This document shows positions 8,244 to 18,560 of a stretch of DNA of 64,000 bases, in pieces. Position 1 is the stretch's first letter. Every line of letters starts with the position of its first letter. The stretch lies in assembly GCF_014656055.1 (NCBI RefSeq), contig NZ_BNBR01000001.1, forward strand, positions 310,001 through 374,000. Direction: 5' to 3'. This stretch comes from Streptomyces griseosporeus. GTDB lineage: Bacteria; Actinomycetota; Actinomycetes; Streptomycetales; Streptomycetaceae. Below the pieces are notes generated by a model. The model had not been told where the DNA came from. It made no database searches and saw only the letters and a list, made by a program, of their open reading frames with translations. A program made the translations under genes and the position numbers.

Positions 8244-9101
8244 GTGGTGAGCATCAAGGGTGGGCGCAAGCGAGTGGTGACGGGTGCGGTCTCCACGCTC
8301 ACGGCGGGACTCGCGCTCGGCGCGTTCGCCCTGAGCGGCACCGCTGACGGGGCGACCGACGCGGCGGCCGCCCCCGGCGAACCGCACGTCAAGCCGACCG
8401 TCGTCCTGGAACACGGCGCCTTCGCCGACGGCTCCAGCTGGAACGGCGTCATCGCCGACCTCCGCGCCGACGGCTACCCCGTCGTCGCCGCGGCCAACCC
8501 GTTGCGAGGCCCGGCCGCCGACGCCGCCGCCCTGCGCACGGTCCTCGACCACATCAAGGGCCCGAAGATCCTCGTCGGCCACTCCTACGGCGGCAGCGTC
8601 ATCAGCGAGGCCGCCGCCGGTGACCCCGACGTCAAGGCGCTGGTCTACGTCGCCGCCTTCCTCCCGGCCCCCGGGGAGACCGCGCTGGAGCTCACCGGCA
8701 AGTTCCCGGGCTCCACGCTCCCCGACGCCCTGGACCCGGTCACCTACCGGCAGGCCGACGGCAGCACCGCCACCGACCTGTACATCCAGCAGGACAAGTT
8801 CCGCCACCAGTTCGCCGCCGACGTGCCCGCGGGGCAGGCCGCCCTCATGGCCGCCGAGCAGCGACCCATCGCCCAGGCCGCCCTGGAGGAGAAGGCCACC
8901 GTCGCCGCCTGGAAGACGAAGCCCAGCTGGGACATCGTCACCACCGAGGACCTCAACATCCCGGCGGCCGTCCAGCGTTTCATGGCCCAGCGCGCCCACG
9001 CCCACACCACCGAGGTGGCCGCCTCGCACTCCGTCGCCGTCTCCCACCCCCACCTCGTCGCGGACGTCATCGAGCGGGCCGCCCGCGCCACCGCGCGCTG
9101 A
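8244..9101 (+). CDS. Secreted alpha/beta hydrolase (esterase/hydroxynitrile lyase-like)
   Basis: A 285-residue protein with a Sec-type N-terminus (KGGRKRVV, then a hydrophobic segment ending near residue 32). The hydrolase begins at VVLEHGAFADGSSWNGV. The nucleophile elbow is VGHSYGGS and the likely catalytic histidine is in AASHSVAVSHP near the C-terminus. The HGAFADG/GHSYGG pairing resembles the small methylesterase/hydroxynitrile-lyase group. The GTG start at 8244 is preceded by AGAGGGG. Two operator copies lie upstream. It is immediately downstream of the Tat-exported hydrolase, so the two may attack related extracellular substrates. Confidence 0.85.
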   Translation: MVSIKGGRKRVVTGAVSTLTAGLALGAFALSGTADGATDAAAAPGEPHVKPTVVLEHGAFADGSSWNGVIADLRADGYPVVAAANPLRGPAADAAALRTVLDHIKGPKILVGHSYGGSVISEAAAGDPDVKALVYVAAFLPAPGETALELTGKFPGSTLPDALDPVTYRQADGSTATDLYIQQDKFRHQFAADVPAGQAALMAAEQRPIAQAALEEKATVAAWKTKPSWDIVTTEDLNIPAAVQRFMAQRAHAHTTEVAASHSVAVSHPHLVADVIERAARATAR

Positions 9102-9165
9102 CCTGCCGTACCAGCCGGACAGGTCCCGCCGTACAGCCCGACAGATCCCGCCGTCCGGTACCGCC
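9102..9165. repeat. Tandem repeat of about 22 bp directly after a stop codon
   Basis: Two to three imperfect copies of a unit with GCCGTAC, then CCGACAG and TCCC follow the TGA of the hydrolase at once. The third copy is partial (GCCGTCCGG). It belongs to the set of 3'-end repeats described in the findings. Confidence 0.6.
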
Positions 9166-9224
9166 ACCGAGCGCGGTACCGGACGCAGTTCCACGCGGCA
9201 CTGAGCCATATGAGGGTGAACGAC

Positions 9225-10094
9225 ATGACCTCCCACGCGCACCTCGGCGCCTTCCTCAAAGCACGCCGGGCGCAGCTGAGGCCTGAGGAGTGCGGCCTGC
9301 CCGAGGCGGGCTCCGGCCGCAGGGTCGCCGGGCTGCGCCGTGAGGAGGTCGCCCGGCTCGCCGCGATCAGCGTGGACTACTACACCCGTCTCGAACAGGG
9401 CCGCGTCCGCGCGTCCGCCCCCGTCCTGGCCACCCTCGCCCGAGCCCTGCGTCTCGACGAGGACCAGCAGAGTTACCTGTACGAGCTCGCCGGCCGGAGC
9501 GACGACCGCCCACGCCGCCGCCGGCCCGCCCAGCGTCTGCGCCCCGCCATGCGCCGTCTGCTCGGCCAGCTCACCCACACCCCGGCCCTGGTGCTCGGCA
9601 GGCACCTGGACATCCTGGCCTGGAACCAGGCCGCGGTCGCCCTCTACACGGACTTCTCAGCCGTCCCGCCCGACCGCCGCAACTATGTGCACCTGCTGTT
9701 CACCGATCCAGCCCTCCGCGGCATGCACCGGGACTGGGAACACGACGCCCGCGACGCCGTCGCCGCCCTGCGCATGGAAGCCGCGGCCGACCCGGACGAT
9801 CCGCGCCTGGCCGGCCTCGTCGGGGAGCTGATCACCCGGGCCCCCGGCTTCGGCACGTGGTGGGCGGAGCACCGCGTCGTCACGGCCGCCTACGGCACCA
9901 AGCAGTACCGTCACCCCCTCGTCGGCGACCTCACCCTCGACTGCGACACCTGGGCCAGTCCGGACGGCTCGGGACAGCGCCTCATGGTCCTGACCGCCGA
10001 GCCGGGCAGCCCCTCCCACGACGCCCTGCGCATCCTCACCTCCTGGACCACGCGGCAGCCCGCTCTCAGCGGGGACAACGGCGGGCCGCCGTAG
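9225..10094 (+). CDS. XRE-family regulator with MmyB-like ligand domain
   Basis: A DNA-binding regulator of about 289 residues. The N-terminal helix-turn-helix reads GLRREEVARLAAISVDYYTRLEQGR, within about residues 40-65. The C-terminal two-thirds carries the MmyB-type segment with AWNQAAVALYTDF and NYVHLLFTDP, thought in this family to bind fatty-acid-like ligands. I prefer the ATG at 9225 because GAGGGTG precedes it; another ATG lies at 9210. Such regulators usually control an adjacent oxidoreductase or hydrolase, so the hydrolase at 10813 is a candidate target. Confidence 0.9.
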   Translation: MTSHAHLGAFLKARRAQLRPEECGLPEAGSGRRVAGLRREEVARLAAISVDYYTRLEQGRVRASAPVLATLARALRLDEDQQSYLYELAGRSDDRPRRRRPAQRLRPAMRRLLGQLTHTPALVLGRHLDILAWNQAAVALYTDFSAVPPDRRNYVHLLFTDPALRGMHRDWEHDARDAVAALRMEAAADPDDPRLAGLVGELITRAPGFGTWWAEHRVVTAAYGTKQYRHPLVGDLTLDCDTWASPDGSGQRLMVLTAEPGSPSHDALRILTSWTTRQPALSGDNGGPP

Positions 10095-10097
10095 CCA

Positions 10098-10464
10098 TCT
10101 GGCACTCAGCATCGAGAAGGCCATCGAGGACGCCCGGCTGAGGGAGGCACCCGTGGCCGTCGCCCTGCACCGCTACGTCGAGAACATCATCGCCGTCAAC
10201 CGCACCTGGCCCGTGGACCTCGCCCGCATGCTGGCCGACGAGAGCGTGCGCGCACGCCGCGATGCGGCCGTCCGCGAGGTCGACGCCTTCCTCGAACGGG
10301 CCACCGACGAGGGGCTTCTGCGGCGCGGCCTCCCGGAAGGGTGGGCGAGTGCGCTCCTTCCGGACCTCATGCACCTGGTGTCCCGCCAGCGCCCCGAACT
10401 CACCCCGGGCCAGGCGGCGGACATCGTCGTCGACACGCTGCTGCACGGCCTCGGCGCGTCCTGA
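10098..10464 (+). pseudogene. TetR-family regulator remnant (C-terminal half only)
   Basis: The frame contains HLALSIEKAIEDARLRE, then a helical domain with HRYVENIIAVNRTWP and ends TLLHGLGAS. This resembles the ligand/dimerisation half of a TetR repressor, but the N-terminal HTH is absent. The frame begins just after the stop of the XRE gene and its first possible start (GTG 10153) falls inside the domain. It is probably a deletion relic. A shorter protein from 10153 (103 residues, GAGGGAGG upstream) could still be made but could not bind DNA. Confidence 0.6.
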
Positions 10465-10510
10465 CACGGACGAGGGCGACTCCTGACACGCGACGAGGGC
10501 GACTCCTGAG
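10459..10510. repeat. Tandem repeat of 22-23 bp containing the stop codon
   Basis: Copies begin TCCTGACACG at 10459 and 10481, with a partial third (TCCTGAG) at 10504. The first TCCTGA is the last codon and stop of the TetR remnant. Confidence 0.8.
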
Positions 10511-10812
10511 CGAGGACCTCGGAGAAGCCGTCGACCGCCCCGCTCGGCCGCCTGATGGGCGCCCAGGCCGGGGACGCAGGCCCGTCCGCCGCCGTAGGGC
10601 TGGCCTCTTGTCGAGTGGTGAGGCCGGGTCATGGTGGGCGTCATGCCGCGCCTCCTGAAGGGGGGAAGGTTCTTTCCCCGGCAGAAACCTGTCTCTCCCG
10701 CCCGCGCGGCGGATGACGGACGGTGGATGCGTGCCCGGCAGACAGCGGTCCCGAGGGGCCCGCCGCCCGGCACGGTCACGACACCCGTCAACCCTTCGGA
10801 GGAGTGCGCCCC
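10511..10812. other. Non-coding stretch before hydrolase gene
   Basis: About 300 bp with no gene I can support. It holds an AGGTT-N14-AACCT inverted repeat at 10667-10690, which could be an operator for the gene at 10813. Nothing here matches the CGTCACC palindrome. Confidence 0.5.
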
Positions 10813-11742
10813 ATGGCCAGGACCACCGTCACCTTCGACAGCGCCGGCATCGACATCGCCGCCCACCTCTACGTCCCCGACACCCCGGCGTCGGGCCCGC
10901 GCCCGGCGCTGGTCGTCGGCCACCCCGGTACGGGCGTGAAGGAGCAGACGTCCGGCACGTACGCGCGGCTGATGGCCGAACGCGGCTTCGTCACCCTGGC
11001 CTTCGACGCCGCCCACCAGGGCGAGTCCGGTGGCCTGCCGCGCGGGCTGGAGGACCCCGCGCAGCGCGTGGAGGACTTCAAGGCTGCTGTGTCCTTCCTG
11101 ACCACCCGTCAGGAGGTCGACGCGGAGCGCATCGGCCTGCTCGGCATCTGCGCTTCCGGCGGCTACTCGCTGGCCGCCACCGGCGGCGACCACCGGGTCA
11201 GGGCGGTGGCCACGGTGTGCACCGCCGACCCTTCCCGGCAGTTCCGCCTCGGCGCCGAGGGCGGCCAGGACCCCGCCGTCTTCCAGGCCCTGCTGGACGC
11301 CGCCGCCCGGGCCCGTACCGCCGCCGCCCGCGGCGAGGATCCCGGCGTGATGACGATGTTCCCGGAGACGGCGGAGGAGGCGCGCGCGCTCGGTGGTGAG
11401 CACGGCGCCGAGGGCTTCGAGTACTACTGCACCTCGCGGGGCGCGCATGACAGGTCCGCCAAGGTCCTCGCCTGGGAGAGCATCGACAAACTCGCCTTCT
11501 ACGACGCCTTCTTCGCGGTGCCGTTGATCGGCCCCCGCCCGATGCTCCAGATCATCGGCGAGCGCGCCGTCACCGCCTGGATGGCGGTCGAGGCGCACCA
11601 GCGGGCGACCGGTCCCAAGGAGCTGTACCGGATCCCGGGCGCCAGCCACGTCGACCTGTACGACAAGAAGCAGTACATCGACCTCGCCGTCGAGAAGCTC
11701 ACCGGCTTCTTCACCGCCAACCTGGGCACCACCGCGGCCTGA
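10813..11742 (+). CDS. Alpha/beta hydrolase, dienelactone hydrolase-like, cysteine at nucleophile position
   Basis: A 309-residue cytoplasmic hydrolase. The core begins PALVVGHPGTGVKEQ. The elbow reads LGICASGGY, so the residue in the nucleophile position is cysteine, as in dienelactone hydrolases, with a serine two residues later. The C-terminal histidine is in IPGASHVDLYD. No signal peptide is present. GGAGGAG lies ahead of the ATG. It is not preceded by the CGTCACC palindrome, unlike three of its neighbours. Its closest upstream intact regulator is the XRE protein at 9225. Confidence 0.85.
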   Translation: MARTTVTFDSAGIDIAAHLYVPDTPASGPRPALVVGHPGTGVKEQTSGTYARLMAERGFVTLAFDAAHQGESGGLPRGLEDPAQRVEDFKAAVSFLTTRQEVDAERIGLLGICASGGYSLAATGGDHRVRAVATVCTADPSRQFRLGAEGGQDPAVFQALLDAAARARTAAARGEDPGVMTMFPETAEEARALGGEHGAEGFEYYCTSRGAHDRSAKVLAWESIDKLAFYDAFFAVPLIGPRPMLQIIGERAVTAWMAVEAHQRATGPKELYRIPGASHVDLYDKKQYIDLAVEKLTGFFTANLGTTAA

Positions 11743-11911
11743 CCGGCGCGCGGCGTTGACTTACGTCAGCCCCCGTCCGCGCCCCGCGCGGCTTCGCCGA
11801 CTGCCGACCCCGGGGCCGCACCGCTCGACCGTCAAGTGACCGATGTGCCCCACCGACCCACGGCGGACAGTGGGTTGCGCAGATTCCGGACCACCGAGGG
11901 GAACCCCTGTC

Positions 11912-12379
11912 ATGCACCCTGATCACTCACCGCTCCGGGCGCGCTCGGCACCCCACCACGTGCCGCCGCTCCTCCTCGAAGTCGACCAGATGCTCGACGA
12001 GTTCACGCGTCAGGCCGTTCAGGCGGAGTTCCGGTTCGACCCGGACCTGCCCGCGGTGATCAACGTGGAGTTCCTGGCGGAACGCGGCCCCACCGCGGTC
12101 TGGCGGATCGGCCGCGAGCTCCTGCAGCGCGGGCTGACGGCGATGAGCGGCTCGTGCGACGTACGGATGTGGCCGACCCTGCCCGGCGAGCGGCCCTCGT
12201 CCTGGCTGCTCCTCGAATCGCAGGAAGTGGAGGCGCTGTTCGAGCTGCCCACCACGGAGCTGGCGGAGTGGCTGGAAGCCACCTACCAGGTCGCCCCCGC
12301 CGAGACGGAGATGGACGGCCTGGACTGGGACGGCTTCCTGCGGGGGCTGCTGGGTGGGCCGGCGGTACCGGGCGAATGA
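11912..12379 (+). CDS. SsgA-family sporulation/cell division regulator
   Basis: A 155-residue SsgA-like protein. These actinomycete proteins control septum placement and spore wall formation. Diagnostic features are the AEFRFDPDLPAVINVEF strand, WRIGRELLQRGL, and the DVRMWP block (usually GDVRVWP), followed by a helical C-terminus. The N-terminus has an extra leader of about 35 residues compared with the short family members. The start follows GAGGGG. It converges with the tannase gene, with one base between the stops. Which SsgA subclass it belongs to is not clear. Confidence 0.8.
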   Translation: MHPDHSPLRARSAPHHVPPLLLEVDQMLDEFTRQAVQAEFRFDPDLPAVINVEFLAERGPTAVWRIGRELLQRGLTAMSGSCDVRMWPTLPGERPSSWLLLESQEVEALFELPTTELAEWLEATYQVAPAETEMDGLDWDGFLRGLLGGPAVPGE

Positions 12380-12380
12380 G

Positions 12381-13994
12381 TCAGCGCCGGAACGGAAGGA
12401 CGCAGCGGAAGCTGGAGGCCAGGGACGGGTCGCCGTGGCCCCGGTAGCGGGACACCTCGGGGTAGGCACACAGGTCGCGTTGGAGTTGCCGGCCTTCGGC
12501 GTTGACGAGCGTGGCGGGCAGGGTCCTCGGCGCCTTGCCGTGCTCGACCCAGGCGGTCAGCGCGGCCAGGCCGTCGGTCTTGCCGTCCTGTCCGTCGAGG
12601 CCGCAGTGGTCGGTGTTCGGGGCGAGGAAGGGCCGGTAGAAGTCGTCGACCTTCCGGGCACTGCCCGTCTCCCGCACGACACGCCGGCGGTAGTCCACGG
12701 TGCCCTGCGGCGGGATGTACTGGTCCGCCTGGCCCTGCCAGGTCAGGAGCTTGCCGCCGGACTCACGGAAGGCCGACAGGTCGGGATCGTCGGTGTCCAT
12801 GATGTCGCCGTACTCGGCCACGGCCTGCCGGAACAGTTCGGTGAACTCGCCGTAGGTGAGGGTCGAGACGTCGAAGGACGGGTCCTTCTTCACCCAGCTC
12901 GCCGTCCAGTGGGCGGGCACCGGAAACGGCGCTCCCTTGAGGTTGCCGTCGGCGTCGGCCGCGGTGCCCGCGAGGCCCTTCAGGTCGGCCCCGACCGGGA
13001 CGCCCGCCCACAGCTTCCTGCCGGAGGCGGTGCGCGGGCCGTCCCAGATCTTGTGGACGACGGCCGCGTCCGCGGCGGTGACGGTCAGCTCCTTGCCCTC
13101 GCACAGCACCTTCGTGCCGATCAGCCGGCGCGGGTCGAAGTCGCAGCGGGAAGCGTCGTTGACGAGGCCGTCCCGGGCGCCGTCCAGCGTGTCGCAGGCC
13201 TTGACGGCGGCAGTGGTGAAGGCGTCCAGCACGCAGCCGGACACATAGGTCTTCTCGTTGTGCATGACGACCTGCGGCCACAGGGTGGCCAGCACGTAGC
13301 GGTCCCAGTTGACGGCGGGCGCGTCGGCGAGGATGCCGTCGTAGTCGTCCGGGTAGCGCTGGGCCTCCATGTAGCCCTGGCGTCCGCCGGTGGAGCAACC
13401 GGTGAAGTAGGAGTACGCGGCTGCCTTGCCGTAGACCGCGTCGACGACCTGCTTGCCGACGACCGCCGCCTCGTGCTGGGAACGGGACGCGAAGTTCTCC
13501 AGCAGGGCGGTGTTGACCTGCCCCTGCTCGTTCAGGGCCCAGCCGACGTCGAGGACGTCGCCGACCCCGGCGTCGGTGGTGGTCGCCGCGTAACCGTTCT
13601 TCACCGCGGCGGCGAGGCCGGTGCCGTTGTCCCCGGCCGAGAAGGCGGCACCGCCGAGCGCCTGGAGGCGACCGTTCCAGCCGGTGACGGGCAGCCAGGT
13701 CCGGATCCTGGCGTGGTCTCCGTCGCCGGGGTGGGTGACGGTGACGGTCACCTCGCAGTAGGCGGGTACGCCGGTGACGGTGCCGCCCAGGATGCCGCTG
13801 CCGTGGACGGTGCCGCCTTCCTGGCGGACCGCGGTCACGGACTCGACGCGGGTGCCGGCCGGGACCTTCACCGGCGTCGCCACGCAGCCGACCGGGGTGG
13901 ACGCGGAGGTCCGGGGTTCGGCGTACGCGGTCGGCAGGTACACAGCCGCGGCCAGCGGCACGCCGGCCGCGAGGACAGTGAGAAGTCGTCTCAT
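12381..13994 (-). CDS. Secreted tannase/feruloyl esterase family protein
   Basis: A 537-residue secreted esterase that should hydrolyse aromatic (galloyl or feruloyl-like) esters. Signal peptide MRRLLTVLAAG is followed by a cleavable AYA region. The nucleophile elbow is GCSTGGRQG, where cysteine precedes the serine, and the histidine is followed by cysteine in TDHCG. This is the Cys-Ser/His-Cys disulfide arrangement of the tannase family. A calcium-site-like DTLDGARDGLVND segment lies in the lid. The start at 13994 is chosen because the signal peptide begins there; a longer frame reaches 14060. Operator copy D lies about 100 bp upstream. Confidence 0.9.
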   Translation of the reverse strand: MRRLLTVLAAGVPLAAAVYLPTAYAEPRTSASTPVGCVATPVKVPAGTRVESVTAVRQEGGTVHGSGILGGTVTGVPAYCEVTVTVTHPGDGDHARIRTWLPVTGWNGRLQALGGAAFSAGDNGTGLAAAVKNGYAATTTDAGVGDVLDVGWALNEQGQVNTALLENFASRSQHEAAVVGKQVVDAVYGKAAAYSYFTGCSTGGRQGYMEAQRYPDDYDGILADAPAVNWDRYVLATLWPQVVMHNEKTYVSGCVLDAFTTAAVKACDTLDGARDGLVNDASRCDFDPRRLIGTKVLCEGKELTVTAADAAVVHKIWDGPRTASGRKLWAGVPVGADLKGLAGTAADADGNLKGAPFPVPAHWTASWVKKDPSFDVSTLTYGEFTELFRQAVAEYGDIMDTDDPDLSAFRESGGKLLTWQGQADQYIPPQGTVDYRRRVVRETGSARKVDDFYRPFLAPNTDHCGLDGQDGKTDGLAALTAWVEHGKAPRTLPATLVNAEGRQLQRDLCAYPEVSRYRGHGDPSLASSFRCVLPFRR

Positions 13995-14091
13995 GGGTTT
14001 CCCATTCGAGAGAAGAGGTGTGCGTGCGGCGATGGCGGCGCACACATGTGCACGGCACAAGAGCAGGAGGTGGGAAGTCTGAGCGAGACGC

Positions 14092-14114
14092 TATCACCGG
14101 TTAGACAGGTGACG
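14092..14114 (-). promoter_or_regulatory. Operator copy D, TATCACC-N9-GGTGACG palindrome
   Basis: The same 7-9-7 layout with two mismatches in one arm. It lies in the 416-bp gap between the tannase (minus) and the first ABC-F gene (plus). On the minus strand CAGACT follows at -10 distance, which favours control of the tannase. Confidence 0.75.
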
Positions 14115-14355
14115 AAAGGAGGTGTCGATGGAATTCCCGGAGGGAGCGCGCGGCTGGGGACCGACATCGCCTGGAACCACCTGGTGGCACGGCGCCTGTT
14201 ACGCTGTGATCGACCTGGTTCATGTGATCGAGGAGTCGCAGACGTGGTGGGTGAAGACGACATCTCCGGGTGAGATCCGGATCTGACGGCCACCGGCCGG
14301 CGCACAAGGAGCGCTGCCGCCGACGTGGCCCGTCTCGCGTACCCCTTTTCCCCAT

Positions 14356-14387
14356 GTCTGCCCAGGGCAGAGGTCTGTGTTCTGCCC
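14356..14387 (+). promoter_or_regulatory. Leader with two mutually exclusive hairpins before ABC-F gene
   Basis: Three segments CTGCCC (14358), GGGCAG (14365) and CTGCCC (14382) allow the middle one to pair with either neighbour. Competing hairpins 24-50 bases ahead of an ABC-F start resemble the ribosome-mediated attenuators known for some antibiotic-inducible ABC-F genes. The structure is read from sequence; regulation is inferred. Confidence 0.45.
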
Positions 14388-14410
14388 TCCGTGCCTTCGA
14401 GGTCATCTCC

Positions 14411-16045
14411 ATGTCCGACGCCGCCGTCGTCTGCTCCAGCCTCTCCTTCGCCTGGCCCGACGACACCCCCGTCTTCCGCGACCTGTCCTTCACCGTGGCC
14501 ACCGGCCGCACCGGCCTGGTCGCCCCCAACGGCTCCGGCAAGAGCACCCTGCTCAAGCTGATCGCCGGTGAACTCAAGCCCGCCACCGGCTCGGTGACCG
14601 TCAGCGGCACTCTGGGCTACCTCCCCCAGAGCCTCCCGCTGACCGGCGATCTCACCGTCGGCGAGGTGCTCGGCGTCGCCGAGGTGATCCGCGCACTGGA
14701 CGCCGTCGAGTCCGGCGACGTCAGCGAGGAGCACTTCACCACCATCGGCGACGACTGGGACATCGAGGAGCGCACCCGCGCCCAGCTCGACCGCCTCGGC
14801 CTCGCCGGCCTCGCCCTGGACCGCAGCCTGAGCACCCTCAGCGGCGGCCAGGTCGTCACCCTCGGCCTCGCCGCCCAGCTGCTCAAGCGCCCCGACGTCC
14901 TCCTGCTCGACGAACCGACCAACAACCTCGACGCCGAGGCCCGCCACAAGCTCTACGACGCACTCTCGGACTTCACCGGCTGCCTGCTGCTGGTCAGCCA
15001 CGACCGCGCCCTGCTCGACCGCATGGACCGCATCGCCGAACTCGGCAGCGGTGAACTGCGCTTCTACGGCGGCAACTTCTCCGAGTACGAGGAGGCCGTC
15101 CGCGCCGAGCGGGAGGTCGCCGAGAAGAACGTCCGCAACGCCGAGCAGGAACTCAAGCGCGAGAAGCGGGAGATGCAGCAGGCCCGCGAACGCGCCGAGC
15201 GCCGCATGAGCAACGCCTCCAGGAATCTCAAGAACGCCGGCCTGCCCAAGATCTTCGCCGGCACGATGAAGCGCGGCGCCCAGGAGGCGGCCGGCAGGTC
15301 CGGCCAGATGCACGCCTCCCGCGTCAGCGAGGCCAAGGCCCGCCTCGACGAGGCCGGACGCGCGGTGCGCGACGAACAGCGCCTCACCCTGGAGCTGCCC
15401 GACACCCACGTGCCCGCAGGCCGCAACCTCTTCCTCGGCGAGGGCATGCAGGTCCACCACGACGGCCGTGCCGTCTTCGCCGACGGCGGCATCGACCTGA
15501 CCGTCCGCGGCCCCGAGCGCATCGCGCTCACCGGGCCCAACGGCGCCGGCAAGACCACCCTGCTGAGGCTGATCACCGGAGACCTCACCCCCGACAGCGG
15601 GGAGATCAGGCGCAACGACGGCCGCATCGCCTACCTCTCCCAGCGCCTGGACCTCCTCGACGTGGACCGCACCGTGGCGGAGAACTTCGCCGCGTCCGCC
15701 CCCGAGCGGCCCGAGGCGGAGCGGATGAACCTGCTCGCCCGCTTCCTCTTCCGGGGCGCCCGCGCCCACCTGCCCGTCGGCGTCCTCTCCGGCGGCGAAC
15801 GGCTGCGCGCCACCCTGGCCTGCGTGCTGTGCGCCGAGCCGGCCCCCCACCTGCTCCTGCTCGACGAACCGACCAACAACCTCGACCTGGTCAGCGCGGG
15901 CCAGTTGGAGAGCGCGCTCAACTCCTACCAGGGCGCTTTCCTGGTGGTCAGCCATGACGAGCGGTTCCTCGCCGAGATCGGCGTCAACCGCTGGCTGCGG
16001 CTGGCCGACGGGGTGCTGCAGGAGACAGGAGCCCCCGAGGTGTGA
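14411..16045 (+). CDS. ABC-F family ATPase (first of tandem pair)
   Basis: A 544-residue soluble protein with two ATP-binding domains and no membrane segment, the ABC-F layout. Domain 1 has [14 protein letters not shown] and [11 protein letters not shown]; domain 2 has [14 protein letters not shown] and [12 protein letters not shown] charged linker rich in Glu, Arg and Lys (about residues 225-330) joins them. ABC-F proteins act on the ribosome, and many actinomycete members protect it from antibiotics. I chose the ATG at 14411, preceded by GAGGT; an in-frame ATG at 14354 lies inside the leader hairpins. It is followed closely by a second ABC-F gene. Confidence 0.9.
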   Translation: MSDAAVVCSSLSFAWPDDTPVFRDLSFTVATGRTGLVAPNGSGKSTLLKLIAGELKPATGSVTVSGTLGYLPQSLPLTGDLTVGEVLGVAEVIRALDAVESGDVSEEHFTTIGDDWDIEERTRAQLDRLGLAGLALDRSLSTLSGGQVVTLGLAAQLLKRPDVLLLDEPTNNLDAEARHKLYDALSDFTGCLLLVSHDRALLDRMDRIAELGSGELRFYGGNFSEYEEAVRAEREVAEKNVRNAEQELKREKREMQQARERAERRMSNASRNLKNAGLPKIFAGTMKRGAQEAAGRSGQMHASRVSEAKARLDEAGRAVRDEQRLTLELPDTHVPAGRNLFLGEGMQVHHDGRAVFADGGIDLTVRGPERIALTGPNGAGKTTLLRLITGDLTPDSGEIRRNDGRIAYLSQRLDLLDVDRTVAENFAASAPERPEAERMNLLARFLFRGARAHLPVGVLSGGERLRATLACVLCAEPAPHLLLLDEPTNNLDLVSAGQLESALNSYQGAFLVVSHDERFLAEIGVNRWLRLADGVLQETGAPEV

Positions 16046-16123
16046 CCCCCGGCGTGTGACGTGGCCCGCGTCCGAGGCTCCGCGCCCGGCGGGCCGACCA
16101 CCGAACACGTTGGACGGTTCCCC

Positions 16124-17806
<1,683 letters not shown>

Positions 17807-17820
17807 GCCGGGGGGCCTCG

Positions 17821-17847
17821 GGGTGCCGTCCTCGGCGCGGCACCCTT
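17821..17847 (+). terminator. Hairpin terminator after ABC-F pair
   Basis: GGGTGCCG and CGGCACCC form a perfect 8-bp stem with a 9-base loop, 15 bp after the ABC-F stop, ending in TT. It isolates the regulator gene that follows. Confidence 0.7.
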
Positions 17848-17876
17848 CAGAGCGGTGACGGGTCCATGGCGGCTTC

Positions 17877-17906
17877 TTGCACTCCCCACCCGTCACCTGT
17901 CAAGAT
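17877..17906 (+). promoter_or_regulatory. Leaderless promoter of the CGNR regulator gene
   Basis: TTGCAC at 17877-17882 and CAAGAT at 17901-17906 are separated by 18 bp. The predicted start of transcription falls at or next to the GTG at 17913, so the mRNA would be leaderless. The -10 box lies inside operator copy E. Confidence 0.6.
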
Positions 17907-17913
17907 GGTTACG
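17891..17913 (+). promoter_or_regulatory. Operator copy E, CGTCACC-N9-GGTTACG, over -10 and start codon
   Basis: Same 7-9-7 layout with one arm mismatch. It covers the -10 box and ends on the first base of the regulator's GTG codon, which fits autorepression. Confidence 0.8.
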
Positions 17914-18470
17914 TGAACCTTGACCACGTATTCGTATGCGGACACCCGGTCCTCGACTTCGCGGCGACCCTGCGTGCCCGGCGCTCGACCCGGTTCGAGA
18001 TGTTCGTGACGCCGGACCGGCTCAACGCCTGGTACGTGGAGTCCGGAGTCGTGGACACGATCACCCCCGCCGAGGAATCCGACGTCCGGGAGGCGGTCGC
18101 GGTACGCGAGGCCCTCTACCGCCTCGTCACCAACCGCCGCCTGGGTGAGGAGTTCGACCGCGAGGCACTCGCCGTGGTCAACGGCGCGGCGCGCAAGACG
18201 CCCGTGACGCCGCAGCTCACCCTGACCGGCCGGCACAACGAAGGCACCCCGGCGCAGGCCCTGGCGACCGTCGCGCGACAGGCCGTCGAACTGCTCAGCG
18301 GCCCGGACGTCCCGCTGCTGAAGGAGTGCGGCAACCCGGAGTGCACGCGGGTCTACATCGACCGCTCCCGGGGCATGCGGCGCCAGTGGTGCGGTATGGA
18401 GTCCTGCGGCAACAAGATCAAGGCCGCCGCCTACCGCGCCAGGAAGAAGACCGTGCCGGCGTCGGCGTGA
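17913..18470 (+). CDS. ABATE-domain / CGNR zinc-finger transcriptional regulator
   Basis: A 185-residue regulator. Residues 1-130 match the ABATE (stress-induced regulator) domain, starting NLDHVFVCGHPVLDF. The C-terminal zinc finger shows ECGNPECTRVYID and QWCGMESCGNKIKAAAYR, with four cysteines; the eponymous CGNR is CGNK here. The GTG at 17913 fits the family N-terminus, and no ribosome site precedes it, consistent with a leaderless message. Its own promoter carries the palindrome also found upstream of the exported hydrolases, tannase, OsmC and a small protein, making this protein the best candidate for the factor that binds it. Ligand unknown. Confidence 0.9.
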   Translation: MNLDHVFVCGHPVLDFAATLRARRSTRFEMFVTPDRLNAWYVESGVVDTITPAEESDVREAVAVREALYRLVTNRRLGEEFDREALAVVNGAARKTPVTPQLTLTGRHNEGTPAQALATVARQAVELLSGPDVPLLKECGNPECTRVYIDRSRGMRRQWCGMESCGNKIKAAAYRARKKTVPASA

Positions 18471-18560
18471 AGAGTGGACTGACTCGTCCCGCCCGCCCGA
18501 GCAGGTGCAGGACGAGCCCGTCGTCGTGAAGCAGAAGCCCGCCGCAAGGCGCCCGTTCGG

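Noticed and set aside
12354..14273. A 639-codon plus-strand frame opposite the tannase gene
   Set aside because: Val/Gly-rich antisense shadow; the minus strand has signal peptide and catalytic motifs.
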